The position numbers and the translations under genes were made by a program. From the NCBI GenBank assembly GCA_963811585.1, contig CAWERR010000004.1, positions 1 to 64,000 of the forward strand: a stretch of DNA of 64,000 nucleotides, given 5' to 3'. This stretch comes from JACDHG01 sp963811585. Its GTDB lineage: Bacteria; Actinomycetota; Actinomycetes; Propionibacteriales; Nocardioidaceae. The notes under the pieces are model-generated. The model did no database searches and had not been told where the DNA came from. It saw only the letters and a program-made list of their open reading frames with translations. Positions 57,401-64,000 of this stretch are shown piece by piece (positions within the stretch are counted from its first letter, which is position 1; each line of letters begins with the position of its first letter).

Positions 57401-58708
57401 GGGGAGCCCGGGCTCGACGATGAGGCCGGCTTGGCGGGCGGGTCCTTCGATGGCGGCGCGCAGGTCTTCGGGTGACATCGCGGGGAGCACGTACAGACCG
57501 CGTTCGACGAGCTGGGCCAGCGCCGGGTGTGCGGAGACGTCTCCCATCCGGTCGGCACGCAGAACCAGGACCAGGGGCGCGACCTCGGCGTGGTCGGCGA
57601 GCAGCTGGACGAACCGTTCCCGTTCGGCCTGGTCGTGGCACAGGGAGAAGAGCTCCTCGGCCTGGTCGACCACCAGCGGTCGGGGCTTGCCGCTGGTGCG
57701 GGGCGGGGGCAGGGCGCCGACGGGGTGCCGTCCTGGGGTGAGTACGTCGCAGTGCTGCCCCTCACCGCGAAGCACCGCGACGATGCCGGCACGCACTAAC
57801 GACGACTTCCCGCTCCCGGACGGGCCGATGACGGCGAGGACGCCTTCGGCCTCGAGACGCTCGCAGCAGAGTTGGATGTCGCGGTCACGGCCGAAGAAGC
57901 TCTCGTTGTCGTCGATGTCGTAGGGCATGAGGCCGAGGTAGGGGCAGGCTTCGCTGGGACGTTGCCGGACTTCAGCGGTGTCGAGGTCGGGGTCCTGGCG
58001 GAGGATGGCCTGCTCGAGCTCTCCGAGCCCTGGGCCTGGGTCGATGCCGAGCTCGTCGACGAGGCGACGCCGGATCCCGGAGATAGTGCGCAGGGCGTCG
58101 CCCTGTCTCCCGGCGCGGTACTGCGCAAGGGCCAGCAGCTCCCACCGGCGTTCGCGCAGTGGAGCGGCGTTGGCCAGTCTGTGGGCCTGGGCGAGGATCT
58201 CGCGGTGGCGGCCAGCCTGGACGGAGGCTTCGAGCCACCATTCCTGGGCGTCGAGGCGCAGCTCGGACAGGCGGGACGCCTCGAGGTTGCCGGGCTCCCA
58301 CTCTTCGAGCTCGGTGTACGGGCGTCCGCGCCACAGGGCGAGCGCCTGGCCCAGACGGTACGCGGCACGGTCGACCTCACCGAGTTCGAGGAGCTCGTGA
58401 CCGCGGGTGGCGAGCACTTCGAACCGGCGGGCGTCGACAGCATCGACCGGGAGGGTGAGCTGGTAGCCGTGGCCGGTGGTCGTGATGGCCTCGGTGCCGA
58501 GGACCTTGCGGAGCCGGACGACACAGGTCTGCAGGTTCTTGTGCCAGGACGCTGGAGGTGTGTCTCCCCAGACCACCTCGGAAAGCTGGTCCGCGCTGAG
58601 CGACTCGTCGCCAGCGACTGCGAGGGCGGCGAGGACGAGTGTCTCCCGGGGACTCAGGCGCGGCGCCGAGTCGTCGAGCGTCAGGGGTCCTAGGACGGAG
58701 ATACCCAC
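54443..58708 (-). CDS. SARP/BTAD - nSTAND NTPase - TM - WD40 regulator
   Basis: 1421 residues from GTG 58708, supported by a perfect-spacing leaderless promoter; the ORF extends 43 codons further but across the promoter. Domains: OmpR/PhoB-like winged helix about 5-95 (ISVLGPLTLDDSAPRLSPRETLVLAAL), BTAD about 100-245 (ALWRGRPYTELEEWEP), nSTAND NTPase about 268-650 (SFFGRDRDIQ; Walker A IGPSGSGKSSLVRAG; LVVDQAEELFSL), TM helix about 655-678 (LSGATVLLVLALVAGGIAA), and a WD40 beta-propeller about 740-1400 with many SPDG(R) blades. The N-terminal DNA-binding part would be cytosolic and the propeller outside. The frame is clean. Divergent from a secreted protein gene. Confidence 0.92.
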   Translation of the reverse strand: MGISVLGPLTLDDSAPRLSPRETLVLAALAVAGDESLSADQLSEVVWGDTPPASWHKNLQTCVVRLRKVLGTEAITTTGHGYQLTLPVDAVDARRFEVLATRGHELLELGEVDRAAYRLGQALALWRGRPYTELEEWEPGNLEASRLSELRLDAQEWWLEASVQAGRHREILAQAHRLANAAPLRERRWELLALAQYRAGRQGDALRTISGIRRRLVDELGIDPGPGLGELEQAILRQDPDLDTAEVRQRPSEACPYLGLMPYDIDDNESFFGRDRDIQLCCERLEAEGVLAVIGPSGSGKSSLVRAGIVAVLRGEGQHCDVLTPGRHPVGALPPPRTSGKPRPLVVDQAEELFSLCHDQAERERFVQLLADHAEVAPLVLVLRADRMGDVSAHPALAQLVERGLYVLPAMSPEDLRAAIEGPARQAGLIVEPGLPDLLVREVENEPGALPLLSHALRETWLRREGRTLTVAGYQASGGIRGAVAQSAESLYGELDPDQRRALQDLLLRLVSPGTEGEPVRSRLPRRQVVTHPAQDELVDRLVRSRLVTSDDGVVEIAHEALARAWPRLRGWLEDDIEGQRILHHLSATAEAWDSLGRPPSELYRGVRLAQALEWQEKPHPELTATEQEFLDAGANLADAEERSAAERARAQTRLIRRLRIVLSGATVLLVLALVAGGIAAEQSNRADENAAEARDAAVTARQVAVSADARRVGARAQLTDDISLSLLLAAAGARLDDSPETRVNLLAALAKQPHLVRSAPPGGDYLEVMAVSPDGRWIASSDDQNRMHLYDAATNRLLRTYDAGRPAEGQAFMIAAFSPDSRQLAVISDTESTEPVLLLDTKTMQPSAVRLAPPSAKPVEGSDIQFSANGRYLAATMTMSTQAWAQAVVWDLRSPSTPPIRVRTGEYGYPGVALSPDGRTLYTSKPLTAYDVATGDTIWLEPEIIAFFLDVNAEGTLLALRAEATFKDVLLVDAASGDTVHTLRGHRDLVNDIRFSPDGALVGSTASDSELIVWDTATGRSLERWQTFDDRGVGFSPDDDLVYGGGGDSMLRTWDLSMEDTYLQQTTQVGDAALFAHADLSPDGQQVAYSWVDDQDRGWVRFVDAVTGDATPPSRFPVWEGISWFSAVDAWHPDGGQYVGFWCDDSEDPPCARPGTVTVLDSATGQPLSDNQDIADGNGDIHSLAYVDEGRSLLAGNVADGTTNIIDAVTLRARGMPYDVPATCCTTPIGGGSTAMVYEWSADGLATHWRVLDVSTGEVRSEGDVDLFAQASVASPDGSTVAVAGDPSQIVTIDVSTGDEHRRSSGLGAPVLWLKYSDDGERLVSGAADGGVSLWDAATLDLLGTVYPPHHGEPVPAGAQFIGDTHDVAIASYDGKVYRWETDPDRAIDFACQMAGRTLTREEWEDFLPAQPYQSVCPDE

Positions 58709-58714
58709 GCATCG

Positions 58715-58743
58715 AATGTGACCGCGTTTTGAAGTGGCGTCAA
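58715..58743 (-). promoter_or_regulatory. Leaderless promoter of the SARP-nSTAND gene
   Basis: On the minus strand TTGACG, 17-bp spacer, CACATT, then six bases to GTG 58708. It fixes the start codon choice. Confidence 0.65.
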
Positions 58744-58751
58744 CGGCGGAT

Positions 58752-58791
58752 GTACCGGATCGGTACCGCGTGATCGTGGGATGAGTACCGG
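58752..58791 (+). promoter_or_regulatory. Three direct GTACCGS heptads at 11- and 22-bp spacing
   Basis: GTACCGG at 58752, GTACCGC at 58763 and GTACCGG at 58785. SARP regulators bind heptameric direct repeats spaced one or two helical turns (11 or 22 bp). The first two also form an inverted repeat GTACCG-gat-CGGTAC. They lie between the regulator and the divergent secreted-protein gene. A good -10 at the expected eight-base distance is not obvious. Confidence 0.55.
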
Positions 58792-58851
58792 CGCCTGACA
58801 GAACAGCGGTGAACACGGGCGCTAGACCCCGAGTCACACAAGGAGAACGTC

Positions 58852-59987
58852 ATGAACAGCAACCGCTACACGCACACTCGTCCGGCCACCAGGCCGCGAA
58901 AGGGTATCGGAGGGATAATGACGCGTCCTCGCTACAGCGCTGTCGCCGCAGCGCTCGCGATCGCGTTCGTGCTGCCGAGTTCCGACGTACGGGCCGAGGC
59001 ACCATCAGAACGGGCGCCGCGTGTCACCGTCCTCAACGACACTGCCCTCGGCGGCCTGGGGTCGGGCAGCGCGATCGGGCCTGATGGGGCTCTCTACGTC
59101 ACGAACGGCAACGACGGCACGCTCGTCCGGATCAATCCGAGGAACGGTTCCGAGACCGTGGTTGGAAGCGGCCTGCCACCCCAGTTCATCGGGATCGGTG
59201 GTGCGATGGACGTCGCCTTCATCGGTCATCGGGCGTACGTGCTGGTCACCGCCGCAGGGTCCGACTGGGGCCCCACCGACGCCATCATGGGCATCTACCG
59301 CCTCAAGCACGACGGCACGTTCTCCGTGTTCGCCGATCTGGGCGCGTGGTCTGCCGAGCACCCGCCTGCGGACCCCGACTGGTTCGCCGCACAAGGCGTC
59401 CACTACTCGATGGACGTGTGGCGCCACGGCTTCGTCGTCGCCGACGCGCACCTTGGACGGGTGATTCGCGTCGACCAGCGGGGACGGATAAGTGAGCTGG
59501 TGGCGTTCGACAGCACCGACTCGGTACCCACCGGTCTCGAGGTGGCGAACGGCAAAGTCTTCGTCACTACGGCGGGTCCGATCCCGCACATCCCGTCTGC
59601 CTCCGAGATCAACAAGGTGCGCAGGAATGGATCCACGAACGTGGTCGGCGAGTGGGACGCAGACTACGCGGGCAATCGTGGCCTGATCGTCGATGTCGAG
59701 AAGGGACCCCGCCATCAGTCGCGGGGAATCGACGCTCGGCACCACCCCCGACTTGCCATCGCCAGTTGTACGGGCTCTTGCAGGGCCACTGGGACCTCGA
59801 GCCGACCCCAGAGAACGAGGGCTTTCCCGCCGCGCCAAACACCGGTGAGATCGTCGCCGTCGGCAGAGATGGCACCTTCGAGACAGTGCTGCGCGGTCTC
59901 AATCAGCCCACGTCGCTGGAAATCGTCGGACATGTGGGGTTCGTGGTCACGTATACGGGAACGATCTTGCGGATCAACCAACTCTGA
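58852..59987 (+). CDS. Secreted ScyD/ScyE-like beta-propeller protein (one frameshift)
   Basis: About 378 residues after correction. ATG 58852 has AAGGAG six bases upstream; ATG 58918 also has GGAGGG and would give a shorter signal peptide (AAALAIAFVLPSSDVRA). The propeller has ALGGLGSGSAIGPDGALYVTNGNDGTLVRIN, IMGIYRLKHDGTFSVFADLGAW, HFGRVIRV-like repeats and DSVPTGLEVANG. Near 59720 an indel shifts to YGLLQGHWDLEPTPENEGFPA, ending at ILRINQL. It belongs with exported NHL/ScyD-ScyE proteins; no enzyme is known for it. Likely target of the divergent regulator. Confidence 0.8.
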
Positions 59988-60083
59988 GCTCCGCCACCAC
60001 AGCAGGGGCATGACCCTGCGCTACGCCAAGATCGCCACCGCACCGTGAGCTCGCGACGGTGCGGTTGGCGATCCAGCAGACAG

Positions 60084-60457
60084 AAAACCCGCCCTGCTAC
60101 CAGGCGGGCTTTCGTTCGATGGGTAGCCCCGACGGGATTCGAACCCGCGCTACCGCCATGGGCAGAGCGCGGCGTGCCAGCACGCCAAGCAACAGAAAAC
60201 CCGCCTCTTACGAAGGCGGGTCGCTGTCGATGGGTAGCCCCGACGGGATTCGAACCCGCGCTACCGCCATGGGCAGAGCGCGGCGTGCCAGCACGCCAAG
60301 CAACAGAAAACCCGCCCTGCTACCAGGCGGGCTTTCGTTCGATGGGTAGCCCCGACGGGATTCGAACCCGCGCTACCGCCATGGGCAGAGCGCGGCGTGC
60401 CAGCACGCCAAGCAACAGAAAACCCGCCCTGCTACCAGGCGGGCTTTCGTTCGATGG
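60084..60457 (-). repeat. Three tandem 112-bp units of tRNA-Glu remnant plus terminator
   Basis: Downstream of tRNA-Glu on the minus strand the same block recurs with period 111-112 bp (GGGTAGCCCC starts at 60121, 60232, 60344, and the real tRNA at 60456). Each block has a GC hairpin plus T-run (CCCGCCctgctaccagGGCGGG type; the unit at 60199-60221 is diverged), then the T-arm and acceptor 3' strand of tRNA-Glu. A GGCGTGC-tg-GCACGCC hairpin replaces the D-arm, and the acceptor 5' strand is absent. The 471-bp gap from 59988 to 60458 otherwise holds no gene. Confidence 0.8.
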
Positions 60458-60458
60458 G

Positions 60459-60531
60459 TAGCCCCGACGGGATTCGAACCCGCGCTACCGCCTTGAGAGG
60501 GCGGCGTGCTAGGCCACTACACAACGGGGCC
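60459..60531 (-). tRNA. tRNA-Glu (anticodon CTC)
   Basis: 73 bases on the minus strand. The acceptor GGCCCCG pairs with CGGGGCT (one G-U), the anticodon stem-loop is CCGCC-CTCTCAA-GGCGG, and the T-arm is GCGGG-TTCGAAT-CCCGT. It is followed by a T-tailed terminator (60423-60444 on the plus strand). Confidence 0.93.
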
Positions 60532-60577
60532 ATCGAGCGGACGAGACTTTATCGGAAGACCGAGCTTGATCTCATCG

Positions 60578-60649
60578 CTGGGGTACTAGGACTCGAACCT
60601 AGACTAACTGGACCAGAACCAGACGGGCTGCCAATTACCCCATACCCCA
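60578..60649 (-). tRNA. tRNA-Gln (anticodon CTG)
   Basis: 72 bases on the minus strand. The acceptor TGGGGTA pairs with TACCCCA, the anticodon stem-loop is CTGG-TTCTGGT-CCAG, and the T-arm TTCGAGT is intact. It lies 46 bp upstream of tRNA-Glu; probably one transcript. Confidence 0.93.
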
Positions 60650-60716
60650 AATGGCATCGACATCGGATGCCCGATGCCGAGGGACGACAATACCGGAGCG
60701 TCGAGGTGCCTCCAAA

Positions 60717-60731
60717 ACGGCTGTAAGCCGT
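60717..60731 (+). promoter_or_regulatory. Inverted repeat just upstream of the histidine kinase start
   Basis: ACGGCT-gta-AGCCGT, five bases before ATG 60737. It could be an operator or a hairpin over the ribosome site. Confidence 0.3.
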
Positions 60732-60736
60732 CCTGA

Positions 60737-62062
60737 ATGGAGGACACTGCTGTGATGAGGTCGAGGCAAGCGACCCGGAGGGCGCCTCGGGATCTGCAGG
60801 TCACCGTGCTTGTGGCCCTCGGGCTCGTGGTGTTCGCCGTGGTTGTCTACGTCGTCGTCGTGCTCGGCGGCGGGGCACTCATCGGGCACACCTCGTCGCC
60901 GCACTTAGGTCTGTCAGTGCTCGCGACTGCGGTCGTGGCGCTGGCTTTCGAGCCTGTCGAGCGGCGGATCGAGGAACGTGTCCGCAGTCGCCTCCATCGT
61001 GGCCGCAGTTCGCCGTACGACGTCCTGACCCGGCTCGCCAACACCAACTTCCCGAGCGACGAGCTGCCCGACCGGATGGCTCTGGTGCTCGCCGAGGGAA
61101 CCGGCGCCGAGTGGACTCAGGTGTGGCTCGTCGTCGGTGACCGCTTGACGCTGGCCGGGTGCTGGCCGCGCGGCGTCACCGCTGACGCTGCAGAACCGAA
61201 CGCGCAGCACCCACCTGGCATCCGCTCCCTTCCGGTAAGCCAGTCGGGAGAGCAGCTCGGTGTCCTACGACTGAAGGAGCGCGAAGGCGAGCCGCTCACT
61301 GCTGTTGAAGAGCGGTTGTTCGCCGGGCTCGCGGCGCAGGCCGGTCTTGTCCTCCAGGGCATTCACTTGCGAGCCGAACTCAAGCATCGCCTGGCAGAGG
61401 TCACGGCCCGCGCAGAGGAGCTCCGGCTTTCGCGCGAGCGGCTCGTCGATGCACAAGATGCCGAGCGGAGTCGGCTCGAGCGCGACATCCATGACGGGGC
61501 ACAACAACACCTGGTCGCGCTTGCCGTCAACCTGCGCCTTGCGCAGACACTCGCGGCGCGCTCGCCTGACCGCGCAGCAAAGGTGCTGAGCGAGCAGGCT
61601 GAGGCAGCTCGGGAGACCGTTCGTACGCTCGTCGATCTGTCCCGCGGCATCTACCCGACGCTTCTCAGCCAAGACGGTCTCGAGGCTGCCCTGGCGGCTG
61701 CCGCAGAGGTCAGCCCGCTCACCGTCACGGTCTCAGTCGACGTCGAACGGCACGCGGAAAAGATCGAAGCGGCGGTGTACTTCTGTTGCCTGGAAGCACT
61801 GCAGAACGCGGCGAAGCATTCGGGTGCCGACCAAGTGGCGGTGACGGTGCGCACCGATGCCGGCAACGTGGTCGTGGTGATCGAAGACGACGGGCACGGC
61901 TTCGACACCGACGCGGCTCCCGCGGGTGTCGGGTTGCCCAACATGCGTGACCGGATCGAGTCCGCCGGTGGAGTCTTGACGGTCAGCTCCACCCCCGGTT
62001 CCGGCACGCGGGTCGAGGCTCGGCTGCCAGCGTTGCACGTACCTCGGCAGCGGGGAGGCTGA
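60737..62062 (+). CDS. GAF-containing sensor histidine kinase (HisKA_3 type)
   Basis: 441 residues. Two N-terminal helices (VTVLVALGLVVFAVVVYVVVV; LSVLATAVVALAF), then a GAF domain (about 95-215), a coiled linker, the dimerisation/phosphoacceptor box ERSRLERDIHDGAQQHL with His252, and a HATPase_c domain with the N-box CLEALQNAAKHSG, VIEDDGHGF and GVGLPNMRDRIESAGG. NarL-type response regulators usually pair with such kinases; none is in the window. It overlaps closely (one-base gap) with the next gene. Confidence 0.92.
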   Translation: MEDTAVMRSRQATRRAPRDLQVTVLVALGLVVFAVVVYVVVVLGGGALIGHTSSPHLGLSVLATAVVALAFEPVERRIEERVRSRLHRGRSSPYDVLTRLANTNFPSDELPDRMALVLAEGTGAEWTQVWLVVGDRLTLAGCWPRGVTADAAEPNAQHPPGIRSLPVSQSGEQLGVLRLKEREGEPLTAVEERLFAGLAAQAGLVLQGIHLRAELKHRLAEVTARAEELRLSRERLVDAQDAERSRLERDIHDGAQQHLVALAVNLRLAQTLAARSPDRAAKVLSEQAEAARETVRTLVDLSRGIYPTLLSQDGLEAALAAAAEVSPLTVTVSVDVERHAEKIEAAVYFCCLEALQNAAKHSGADQVAVTVRTDAGNVVVVIEDDGHGFDTDAAPAGVGLPNMRDRIESAGGVLTVSSTPGSGTRVEARLPALHVPRQRGG

Positions 62063-62063
62063 C

Positions 62064-64000
62064 ATGCGCGCCCGCCTTGCCTGGTCTCTCGTCGTACTCA
62101 CCGCCGCGCTGGTGATCGGCGACACTCTGATCACGTCGGCCTACAGCTCCTTGTGGTCCGAGCACACGATGGCCGTTCATGGCTGGCCGTACGTCGGCGT
62201 CGCCACACTTGGCTCCACGGTGATGGGGGCACTCATCATCTCCCGCTATCCGGGACACCTCATCGGCTGGCTCCTCAGTGCTGTGGGGGCGACCGGACAG
62301 ATTTCCCTGATCACGGAGGCCTACAGCATCTGGGTCATCGAAGAGGGCGGGCCCGGTCCCGCTGTCCTCGGACACGTCGCCGGATGGATCTCGGTGCTCC
62401 TCGGTGCGCCGCTCGCACTTACTGGCCTCACCATCATGTTCTTGGTGTCGCCCGACGGGCGGCTGCTGTCACCCAGATGGCGTTACGCAGCGGCAGTCCC
62501 ACTCACCGGGCTCGGCCTGTACGTCGTCGCCATCCTCACCCTCAACCCGGCTGACTTCGAGCTCAACCCCGACCCCGGGTCGGAGAACGACAACGTCGGT
62601 CTGCTGGCGAGCGTGCTCCTGCTCACCGGGATCGTGCTCGTCGCCATCGGTCTGATCGCTGCGGTCGTATCCATGGTCAAGCGGCTCCGCAGGGCCCGAG
62701 GCGATCAGCGACTGCAGTTGCGCTGGATCGTCGCCGCGGCTTCTTGTCTCGCTTTCTCGTTCGGCTTCCTGCTCGTGGTCCAGGCGGTGAAGGGTGGCGA
62801 GCAGTCATGGCTCTCTGCCACTCCCCTCTTCGTCTCCTACGCTCTGCTCCCGGTGTTCATGGCCATCGCCGTGCTTCATCACCGGCTCTACGACATCGAC
62901 GTGATCATCAACCGCGCTCTGGTCGTCGCGGCCGGTACGGCGTTCGCGGCGATCGGGTACGTCGGCATCGTCGTCGCGGTAGCCGCGGCTGTCGGGTCAC
63001 AGACGGGGGGCTTCTGGCCCTCGCTCCTGGCGAGTGCCGTGGTCGCAGTGGCGTTCCAACCGCTGCGCCGTCAGGTCGTGCGGTGGGCAGACCGGCTCGC
63101 GTTCGGGCGGCGGGCAGCGCCGTACGAAGCACTCGCGGACTTCAGTCGGCAGCTCGGCGGCTGCCTGGACTCGCGACTGATCCTCCCGGCAGTAGCGGAG
63201 GCGGCAGGTGAAGCGGTCGCAGCGCGCCGGTCGACGGTGCTGCTCCGCATTCCAGGCAGCGAGGTCGAGACGGTGACGTGGCCGATCGACGCACCCGCGG
63301 GTGGCGTTGACTTCGAGGTGCCCGTCACGAGCGGGTCGGAGGTGCTCGGCAGCATCGTCGTGACGCAGCCCGCCGGACGGCCCTTACGGGAGAGCGACGA
63401 ACGCCTCTTGCGTGATCTTGCCGACCAGGCAGCGGTCGCGTTCCACAACGCCGCGCTCGACGCGGAGCTGGCCGGCCACATCACGGAGTTGGATCGCCAT
63501 GCCCAAAGACTCGCGGAGTCGCGGCGCAGGATCGTCCAGGCCCGCGACTCAGAACGCAGCCGACTGGAGTCGGCCATCTCGCGTGAGGTCATCGCGAAGC
63601 TCGACGGTCTGCCGGCTGCGGTCAACGCGCTACACGCCCCTGCGGCGAATGGAACGATTGACGCGGGCGAGGTCGAGCCCCTCCTTCAGCAGGCCAACCA
63701 AGCCCTCGCATCCTTGCGTGAGCTCACGCGGGGAGTGTTCCCAACCCAGCTGGCGCGCGCGGGTCTCGCCCCAGCCCTGATGACCCACCTGGGGAGGCGA
63801 GGACTCGCAGGGAGGCTGCATGTCGACCCCTCAGCCCTGGGGCTGCGGTTCCCGGCACGAGCGGAGGCGGCGGCGTACTTCTGCTTCATGCAGGCCATCG
63901 GGGACGAGACAGGTAGCGCGCACGGTGACCTCTCGGTCGAGGAATCGCAGCTCGTCATGCGAGTCCGCGCGCCCGCCATCGCGAGCATGGACGTCCAGGC
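62064..64000 (+). CDS. Multi-pass membrane GAF histidine kinase-like protein, degenerate catalytic sites (incomplete at window end)
   Basis: The frame is open from ATG 62064 to the end (over 645 residues). About eight transmembrane helices fill residues 1-330 (SLVVLTAALVIGD, YVGVATLGSTVMGALI, LIGWLLSAVGATG, IMFLVSPDG and others), followed by a GAF-like part (about 375-470). Where its partner reads ERSRLERDIHDG it reads E497-RSRLESAI-S506-RE, so the phosphoacceptor His is Ser. The ATP-binding N-box EALQNAAKH is replaced by QAIGDETGS. RELTRGVFPTQLARAGLAPAL is otherwise typical. Likely a non-catalytic partner or sensor for the kinase just upstream, in the same operon. Confidence 0.85.
   Translation, partial: MRARLAWSLVVLTAALVIGDTLITSAYSSLWSEHTMAVHGWPYVGVATLGSTVMGALIISRYPGHLIGWLLSAVGATGQISLITEAYSIWVIEEGGPGPAVLGHVAGWISVLLGAPLALTGLTIMFLVSPDGRLLSPRWRYAAAVPLTGLGLYVVAILTLNPADFELNPDPGSENDNVGLLASVLLLTGIVLVAIGLIAAVVSMVKRLRRARGDQRLQLRWIVAAASCLAFSFGFLLVVQAVKGGEQSWLSATPLFVSYALLPVFMAIAVLHHRLYDIDVIINRALVVAAGTAFAAIGYVGIVVAVAAAVGSQTGGFWPSLLASAVVAVAFQPLRRQVVRWADRLAFGRRAAPYEALADFSRQLGGCLDSRLILPAVAEAAGEAVAARRSTVLLRIPGSEVETVTWPIDAPAGGVDFEVPVTSGSEVLGSIVVTQPAGRPLRESDERLLRDLADQAAVAFHNAALDAELAGHITELDRHAQRLAESRRRIVQARDSERSRLESAISREVIAKLDGLPAAVNALHAPAANGTIDAGEVEPLLQQANQALASLRELTRGVFPTQLARAGLAPALMTHLGRRGLAGRLHVDPSALGLRFPARAEAAAYFCFMQAIGDETGSAHGDLSVEESQLVMRVRAPAIASMDVQ

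Noticed and set aside
60084..60457. CRISPR-like array
   Set aside because: The whole 112-bp unit is repeated with no variable spacers, and most of it is tRNA-Glu 3' sequence plus terminator.
60045..60726. Plus-strand ORFs with repeated SPDGIRTRATAM and APTGFEPALPPW segments
   Set aside because: They are translations of the antisense of tRNA-Glu and its remnant array; this is a well-known false protein type at tRNA loci.

Overview
The window is high-GC actinobacterial chromosome. Marker genes for that reading are DUF2469, DUF177, DUF3515, an HU with a lysine-rich tail, CofC (coenzyme F420), an NdgR-type IclR regulator divergent from leuCD, ANTAR proteins, and a SARP/BTAD regulator. Gene order is the usual actinobacterial core block. 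The dispersed inverted repeat (GGTCTCGACAAGCTCGACC) and the gene mix would suit Micrococcales (Intrasporangiaceae-like) or Propionibacteriales, but the family is not proven. No prophage, IS element or CRISPR array is seen.

Layout. 0-8.5 kb (minus strand): rplS - two tandem lepB - rnhB - DUF2469 - yraN - comM - dprA - a GYGQP-repeat membrane protein - xerC. 8.5-11.5 kb (minus): rpsP - khpA - rimM - trmD - GNAT. 11.7-17.1 kb is an accessory insert: a GlgC-like nucleotidyltransferase, an amidohydrolase, and three ANTAR sensors in a row (PAS-degenerate GGDEF-ANTAR, then two GAF-ANTAR). 17.1-22.4 kb: amtB-glnB-glnD nitrogen operon and ffh. 22.4-29.4 kb: alaX, a DUF2236 gene, ftsY, a small membrane protein and smc. 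29.5-32.5 kb: GNAT, a secreted LVIVD protein and two small conserved-looking proteins. 32.4-41 kb: rpmB and recG/rsmD/coaD/DUF177/rpmF/rnc/mutM with a DAK2 kinase-like gene. 41-49.5 kb: thiL, a RAM-domain protein, DUF3515, ddl, a trans-sulfuration enzyme, gpsA, plsC, cofC, a small cold-shock-like protein and hup. 49.7-54.4 kb: leuD, leuC, ndgR, ogt, alkA and a VOC protein. 54.4-60 kb: a 1421-residue SARP-nSTAND-TM-WD40 protein divergent from a secreted ScyD/ScyE-like gene, with three GTACCG repeats spaced 11 and 22 bp between them. 60-60.7 kb: tRNA-Glu(CTC) and tRNA-Gln(CTG), preceded by three tandem 112-bp tRNA-Glu-remnant/terminator units. 60.7-64 kb: a two-gene operon of an active-looking histidine kinase and a second, degenerate one that runs off the window.

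The reading frames of many essential genes (trmD, rimM, ftsY, smc, rnc, ddl, gpsA, glnD and others) are broken by single-base indels, clustered at about 7.7-11 kb, 18.8-27 kb, 32.5-38.5 kb and 41.6-52.5 kb. Conserved protein segments continue in another frame on each side. This is best explained by uncorrected long-read assembly errors, so those genes are given as full loci with approximate ends and not as true pseudogenes. Regions around 2-7 kb, 11.7-18.7 kb, 27-32 kb and 53-59.7 kb read cleanly.
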